Source of the DNA: JAFMPW01 sp040830565 | Lineage (GTDB): Bacteria; Bacteroidota; Bacteroidia; Flavobacteriales; Flavobacteriaceae | Reading direction: 5' to 3' | DNA length: 11,904 nucleotides | Assembly: GCA_040830565.1 (NCBI GenBank) | Contig: JBFOMC010000353.1 | Location: forward strand, 1 to 11,904 | Part shown: one piece after another, positions 7,823 through 11,904 of the stretch | Layout of the letters: every line of letters begins with the position of its first letter | How positions within the stretch are numbered: position 1 is the first letter of the stretch | The notes under the pieces: model-generated | The model's database searches: none | What the model was told of the DNA's origin: nothing | Seen by the model: only the letters and a program-made list of their open reading frames with translations | Program-made: the position numbers and the translations under genes

Positions 7823-7851
7823 CAGCGTAATTGCAGACACTATTCAATTTT

Positions 7852-8967
7852 ATGTCAGAAAACCCCTTAAGAATTTGTCACCTTACTTATGTTCACAACA
7901 GGTATGACGTACGCATCTTTCACAAGGAATGTAAATCACTCGCTTCTGCGGGTTTTGACGTTTCTTTTATCGTTGCTGATGGGCTCCCGGATGAAATTAA
8001 AGACGGTATAAAGATTTACGGAGTACCCAAAGAAGCCTCTAAAATCAAGCAAATTCTAAGGGCCACAAAAAATGTCTACAAGAAGGCCGTAGAGCTTAAC
8101 GCTGATGTGTATCACTTTCACGATCCGCCTTTATTACCCTATGGCAATAAATTAAAGAGACTGGGCAAGACGGTAATTTTTGATTCTCATGAGGACTTCC
8201 CCAGGCAAATTCAAGGGCGGTCCTGGGTTCCTGGGATATTTAGTGGTATGGTAGCCTATGTGCTGGAGAAATATGAGGACTATTGTTGCCGAAAATACGA
8301 TACCATCATTTCGGCAACGCCTTACATTAATGAACGATTTAAGAAGGTAAATACCTCTGCGGTAAACATCAATAATTATCCCTTTCTAAACGAATTCAAG
8401 ATTGAAAGCTCAGCCCAGGGAAAGAAAGAGCCTAACAGCATTTGCTATATTGGAGGTATTACAGAGATCAGAGGGCTTACCTATGTGATAAGAGCTTTGG
8501 AAGGGACCAATATAAAATTACATCTGGCTGGAGGGATCGTCCCTCAGGCCTTTGAGGAAAAGCTGAGAAGCGAAGCAGGCTGGAAGAATGTGGAGTATCA
8601 CGGACATGTGTCTAGAGAACAGCTTCGTGAGATCCTCAATGTAAGCGTCGCAGGCATTGTCACTTTTTTACCCTTACCCAACCACGTGAATGCGCAGCCC
8701 AATAAGTTTTTTGAATATATGTCTTCTAGCATTGCGGTAATTGGTTCTAACTATCCGTTATGGAAGGCGATCATAGAAGGGCATAATTGCGGCTTGTGTG
8801 TAGACCCTCAGGATGTTGAAGCCATTCGAAAAGCGATGGAATATTTTGTTGATAATCCGGCCGAAACTGAAGCAAAAGGAAAGAACGGCCGAAAAGCTAT
8901 TGAAGAAGTGTACAATTGGGAACAAGAGGAAAAGAAGCTAGTTGCTTTATACGAATCTTTTATGTAG
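7852..8967 (+). CDS. GT4-type (GT-B fold) glycosyltransferase
   Basis: This 371-residue cytoplasmic glycosyltransferase would add one sugar to the growing lipid-linked repeat unit; donor and acceptor cannot be deduced. The N-terminal Rossmann half begins RICHLTYVHNRYDVRIFHKE at 7-26, with VYHFHDPPLLPYG at 86-98 and VIFDSHEDFP at 108-117. The nucleotide-binding half has YIGGITEIRGL at 199-209, LHLAGG at 223-228, and NAQPNKFFEYMSSSIAVIGS at 280-299. Glu288 in the last segment is in the place of the conserved E..E motif glutamate of GT4 enzymes. The tail is a normal helical GT4 ending. The ATG at 7852 was chosen over an in-frame TTG seven codons earlier because a -7 promoter element ends only 8 nt before that TTG and family homology begins after the ATG. 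It is the only glycosyltransferase in the window and may be separately transcribed. Confidence 0.88.
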   Translation: MSENPLRICHLTYVHNRYDVRIFHKECKSLASAGFDVSFIVADGLPDEIKDGIKIYGVPKEASKIKQILRATKNVYKKAVELNADVYHFHDPPLLPYGNKLKRLGKTVIFDSHEDFPRQIQGRSWVPGIFSGMVAYVLEKYEDYCCRKYDTIISATPYINERFKKVNTSAVNINNYPFLNEFKIESSAQGKKEPNSICYIGGITEIRGLTYVIRALEGTNIKLHLAGGIVPQAFEEKLRSEAGWKNVEYHGHVSREQLREILNVSVAGIVTFLPLPNHVNAQPNKFFEYMSSSIAVIGSNYPLWKAIIEGHNCGLCVDPQDVEAIRKAMEYFVDNPAETEAKGKNGRKAIEEVYNWEQEEKKLVALYESFM

Positions 8968-9062
8968 AGATTTAAGGTGGCGGTATTTAAGTTACACAAG
9001 AAGGATTCCGTTTTAGGCCATGTCTTCTTTAGTATGCTCGATGAGGTTTGCTAATTAAATAA

Positions 9063-9070
9063 TATTTTTG
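9063..9070 (+). promoter_or_regulatory. Putative Bacteroidota -7 promoter element
   Basis: TATTTTTG fits TAnnTTTG exactly and lies 16 nt before the ATG of the epimerase-like lipoprotein, in an AT-rich part of the 119-nt gap after the glycosyltransferase gene. The expected transcript start near 9076 would leave a leader of only about 10 nt. A TTTG at 9047-9050 lies too close to serve as a standard -33 element. Random matches are likely in AT-rich DNA, so confidence is low. Confidence 0.3.
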
Positions 9071-9086
9071 ATCAAAATCTGCCTAG

Positions 9087-10784
9087 ATGAAGTATGGATT
9101 ATTGCTGCTAGTTGCTGTTCTATTATTTTCTTCGTGTAATAATACCGAAGAGCTGCACAGGAAAACAGTCCCTGTTTTATGGGGCTGTACTTACGGGAAG
9201 GCAAAAAATAATCTAAACGACTATGCCGCATCCGCTAAAGAGCCCCACCCGCTAGATATTGGCAGATATTTGTTTTACAATACTTTAAAATACGAGGAGA
9301 CTGGAGGTGAGCCATTCAAAGAAATGTCTCATGCCTATATCAACCTGATTAACGACCTGCACAAAGACACTACCTATTTCAACAACAATAGTTTTAAGTA
9401 TAATTTTGGGCACGATCATCTTAAACCGGGCTGGTGGTCCGGCATGGCCAATTCTGCCATATTGTTAGGCTTGGTGTATGCCGATGAGGTGTACGGTACG
9501 GATAATAATGAGATCATAGAAGCTCTAATAACGAACTTAACCACAGATTTTAAGCAGGGTGGAAGTTTGGAAAATAGAACTGAAAACACCAATTGGATAT
9601 TGGAATATGCCTGGGATGGCATGAAAGAAGAATCTATCAAGTCGGTGCTTAATGGCTTTGTCTTTGCTTTGGTCTGCATAAAAACAGCAGATGAAATTAA
9701 GCCCAATCCCAAACTAGAACAACTGTTTAACAAGGGAGTGCAAGCCTTAAAAGAAGAGGCGGAAAACTTTTATTTTACGACAAACGAATGGACTAAGTAC
9801 GATTTAAAACCCACCATTGAATCCCTACATTACTGCATTTTTGATATCATCTTACTGGAATCTTTATTGGAGTTTCTTCCCGAAGAAGAGGAAAGAAGTT
9901 GGATTGAAAAGGATATTGCTAAAAGAAGAGCGGTCTTAAAGAATGCCTATCGCTTAAATGTGCTTCCCAAAGGAGACCAGGGTTACGAACTGATGTTTTC
10001 CATGGTTGGCGCTCCTCATCCGTATTGGATAGATATATATCCCCTTGAGATTGAAGTTGTATTTAAAGATAGGGATACAAGAACCATTCAAGTGGAGCCT
10101 CCAAAGAAATTTAGCATACCCATTGAAAAAAGGGGATTTGCGAAGTTTTCTTTGTCCCATGAAGAGTACCTGGCAGTAGAGGAGTATAGGTTCTTTTGTG
10201 TTTATTCAAGAGAACGACAGGAGGTATTTCGCTTTTTAAAAGATGAACCTTTTGCGGTAAATGAGGAACGCTTAGCGCTGGAGGAGATCAAAATAAAAAG
10301 TACGCATCCCAGCTTTGATGCGGCAATGGATTCGACAAGCGTGGTCGTAGACCCGGCACTTAATTTTGATGCAAATAGTAACACCTACAAGAACAATATT
10401 GCGCAGGTCTTATTAAAGTTTGGAACACCTGTAGACCTTAAGGAACATGAGAATTTGGCCCTGGCTGTGGAAAATGATATCGATATCAATTCTCATAAGT
10501 TTTTTGTGTACACTGTGGATGGCAAGGTCTATGAGCGCTATTATTTACCCATTAAAAAAGGAAAAAATGTAATTGTGCTCAATCCTGTGGGTTTTATGGA
10601 TTTTAATACGGATGAAAAGGTAAAGATGATCGCCTGGAGGATCTATACTTCCAAACTTGAAGAGAAGGGGCAGCTGAATTTAACAGGGATGTACAGAACC
10701 TCTAACAACTATCAGTTACAAGCCTTATTGAGCAAGGAAGGCTATAGTTTTGAAGAGAAGAAAGTTAGGGGGAATATTTATTAA
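9087..10784 (+). CDS. Lipoprotein with D-glucuronyl C5-epimerase-like domain
   Basis: This 565-residue protein begins with a lipoprotein signal peptide: MK, a hydrophobic stretch, then LFSSC with the lipidated Cys at 17. It should therefore be anchored outside the inner membrane. Residues about 55-300 resemble the C-terminal (alpha/alpha)-barrel domain of D-glucuronyl C5-epimerases, which turn polymer-bound glucuronate into iduronate. GWWSGMANS at 115-123 matches the GWWSGMAQG of the animal enzyme, and SVLNGFVFAL at 186-195 matches its VLNGFMY segment. Three tyrosines sit where the epimerase has catalytic or substrate-binding tyrosines: Tyr174 in LEYA, Tyr238 in KYDLK and Tyr249 in LHYC. Residues about 315-390 and 400-537 are strand-rich; the second resembles a jelly-roll carbohydrate-binding module. 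Context is a cluster making a uronic-acid sugar. Epimerase activity is inferred; a related-fold lyase, hydrolase or non-catalytic binder is possible. The family comparison is from memory. Confidence 0.68.
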   Translation: MKYGLLLLVAVLLFSSCNNTEELHRKTVPVLWGCTYGKAKNNLNDYAASAKEPHPLDIGRYLFYNTLKYEETGGEPFKEMSHAYINLINDLHKDTTYFNNNSFKYNFGHDHLKPGWWSGMANSAILLGLVYADEVYGTDNNEIIEALITNLTTDFKQGGSLENRTENTNWILEYAWDGMKEESIKSVLNGFVFALVCIKTADEIKPNPKLEQLFNKGVQALKEEAENFYFTTNEWTKYDLKPTIESLHYCIFDIILLESLLEFLPEEEERSWIEKDIAKRRAVLKNAYRLNVLPKGDQGYELMFSMVGAPHPYWIDIYPLEIEVVFKDRDTRTIQVEPPKKFSIPIEKRGFAKFSLSHEEYLAVEEYRFFCVYSRERQEVFRFLKDEPFAVNEERLALEEIKIKSTHPSFDAAMDSTSVVVDPALNFDANSNTYKNNIAQVLLKFGTPVDLKEHENLALAVENDIDINSHKFFVYTVDGKVYERYYLPIKKGKNVIVLNPVGFMDFNTDEKVKMIAWRIYTSKLEEKGQLNLTGMYRTSNNYQLQALLSKEGYSFEEKKVRGNIY

Positions 10785-10811
10785 TTGCGATAAAATCTTT
10801 GTAAAGTTAAC

Positions 10812-11897
10812 TTATTCTCCCAGTGAAGTTGTAATGGCAATATATGCTTTTTCATTTGGGAAATTTTCCGGTTTATTTTGATGGCCTCCTGCAATCCCAA
10901 AATCTAAACCATCAAATTCAATAGAACTAAATCCTCTTAGTGTATCTACCGCGGAAAAAGATTCTCTAAAGTCAATAAAATTCGAACTATAATTTATATT
11001 CCAGCTTGTGCCTTGATCTGTAGATTTATAAATACCATTGCGGCCCGCAGCAAAACCTACCTCCTCACTGGCAAAAGAAATATCCAGAATTTGGGCATTC
11101 AGAACGGGGCTCCAACTTATACCCCCATCAATCGTTTTTAGTAAAGTGTTGTTATTAGAAACAAAACCAATGGTATCGTCAACAAAATAGACATTCCAAA
11201 AATCTTCATTAGGATCTTCATGAACAACAGTCCAACTACTCCCACTGTCCTCCGTTTTTAAGATGGCTGTTGCAGTATTACAAAAGCCCGTGGTAGTATT
11301 GATAAATGAAAATGAGAGTATACGGCCATTTTGCATCAGGTCTTCATTGGCCTCCCATGTATTACCTCCATCGTTGGTCATCAAGTGTAGAATAAAGCCT
11401 TTACTCTCTGAGATAAATTCCATTGGTTGTGGTTGTGGAGCATGAAGAGGGGAGACGTTTCCAAATGGAACATCAAGCTTGACAAAACTTTGGCCGCCGT
11501 CTTCGGATTTAAGCAATTTAGCATCAAAACAATCTCCAAGCAAGTAGACTGTGCTAGGTGATGGAAATGCGACTGAAATTAAATTATTCCCCACCCCGCA
11601 GCCAAGCATTCTTATGAAGTTCCATGTCTTACCCTTATCCTCACTTCTGTAAATAGCGCCAAAACGCTCTTCAGCATCCTGCCCAACCGCCATGATAATT
11701 GTGTTACCCTGTATGGCAATATCATTAATCCCAATGCCGTCATAATTGGGAAAAGAGGCTATGGCTTCGGATAAGTCAACATAACTTGTTTTTGTCCAAT
11801 TAGATTTGCCTTCACTCACATCAGCTTCTCCATCAGAAGATTTGGAGCAGCCGATAAAAACTTGGAAACCCCAAAATATTGCGATCAGTTTTTTCAT
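10812..11897 (-). CDS. Asp-box (BNR/YCF48-like) beta-propeller lipoprotein
   Basis: This 361-residue protein starts MKKLIAIFWG and carries a lipobox FIGC with the lipidated Cys at 17, followed by a short Ser/Asp/Glu-rich linker. The rest is a repeat protein with six Asp boxes of the form (S/T)xDxGxx(W/F), ending at residues 92, 138, 181, 222, 262 and 299 and spaced 37-46 residues apart. This is the signature of BNR/sialidase-type or YCF48-type beta-propellers, in which the Asp box caps a hairpin in each blade. No sialidase catalytic set (Arg triad, FRIP motif) is visible, so it is probably a binding or assembly protein on the cell envelope rather than a glycosidase. It faces the polysaccharide genes, with 27 nt between the convergent stops. 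A functional link to the cluster is not shown. Only 7 nt upstream are visible, so its promoter is outside the window. Confidence 0.85.
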   Translation of the reverse strand: MKKLIAIFWGFQVFIGCSKSSDGEADVSEGKSNWTKTSYVDLSEAIASFPNYDGIGINDIAIQGNTIIMAVGQDAEERFGAIYRSEDKGKTWNFIRMLGCGVGNNLISVAFPSPSTVYLLGDCFDAKLLKSEDGGQSFVKLDVPFGNVSPLHAPQPQPMEFISESKGFILHLMTNDGGNTWEANEDLMQNGRILSFSFINTTTGFCNTATAILKTEDSGSSWTVVHEDPNEDFWNVYFVDDTIGFVSNNNTLLKTIDGGISWSPVLNAQILDISFASEEVGFAAGRNGIYKSTDQGTSWNINYSSNFIDFRESFSAVDTLRGFSSIEFDGLDFGIAGGHQNKPENFPNEKAYIAITTSLGE

Positions 11898-11904
11898 GGC
11901 ACAA

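Noticed and set aside
7831..7851. TTG start adding seven residues to the glycosyltransferase
   Set aside because: It lies almost on the predicted transcript start, and a good ATG at 7852 precedes the family homology directly.
10804..10813. AAGTTAACTT palindrome between the convergent lipoprotein genes, as a terminator or operator
   Set aside because: It is a perfect 10-base palindrome, but it has no loop, is AT-rich, overlaps the end of the minus-strand gene and lacks a GC stem with T-run. Chance is likely.
10812..11897. Sialidase (neuraminidase) annotation for the Asp-box protein
   Set aside because: Asp boxes occur in many propellers; the sialidase Arg triad, FRIP motif and catalytic Tyr/Glu arrangement are not visible.

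Overview
The window looks like part of a surface-polysaccharide (O-antigen or capsule) gene cluster from a member of the Bacteroidota, most likely a marine-type Flavobacteriaceae. The signs are moderately low GC, tight plus-strand gene packing with little Shine-Dalgarno signal, two exact matches to the Bacteroidota -7 promoter element (TAnnTTTG), and lipoproteins typical of the group. The species cannot be named from the sequence.

Layout. Positions 1-1208 hold the end of a dTDP-L-rhamnose module: rfbC, cut by the left edge, and rfbD, which overlaps it by 4 bp. Positions 1214-3845 hold three enzymes of UDP-2,3-diacetamido-2,3-dideoxy-glucuronic acid synthesis: the N-acetyltransferase (WbpD/WlbB type), the 3-aminotransferase (WbpE/WlbC type) and the 3-dehydrogenase (WbpB/WlbA type). 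The last two overlap by 4 bp. Positions 3882-7754 hold the membrane assembly set: a Wzx-like flippase, an O-antigen ligase/polymerase-family protein and a Wzy-like polymerase. Positions 7852-8967 encode a GT4-type glycosyltransferase behind its own putative promoter. Positions 9087-10784 encode a large lipoprotein whose N-terminal half resembles the catalytic C-terminal domain of D-glucuronyl C5-epimerases. On the minus strand, 10812-11897 encodes a six-Asp-box beta-propeller lipoprotein convergent with the rest.

How the parts fit. dTDP-rhamnose and a diacetamido-uronic acid would be built in the cytoplasm and joined on a lipid carrier by glycosyltransferases, of which only one is visible. 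The repeat units would then be flipped by Wzx, polymerised by Wzy and possibly attached by the ligase-family protein. The epimerase-like lipoprotein would lie outside the inner membrane, where a finished uronic-acid polymer is exposed. This suggests, as inference, that some uronate residues are epimerised at C5 after polymerisation. This is the most interesting idea in the window. The UDP-GlcNAc 6-dehydrogenase, the initiating phosphosugar transferase, rfbA and rfbB are not seen and presumably lie outside.

No RNA genes, mobile elements, CRISPR arrays or convincing hairpin terminators were found. No gene-free stretch exceeds 300 bases; the two longest gaps are 7755-7851 and 8968-9086.
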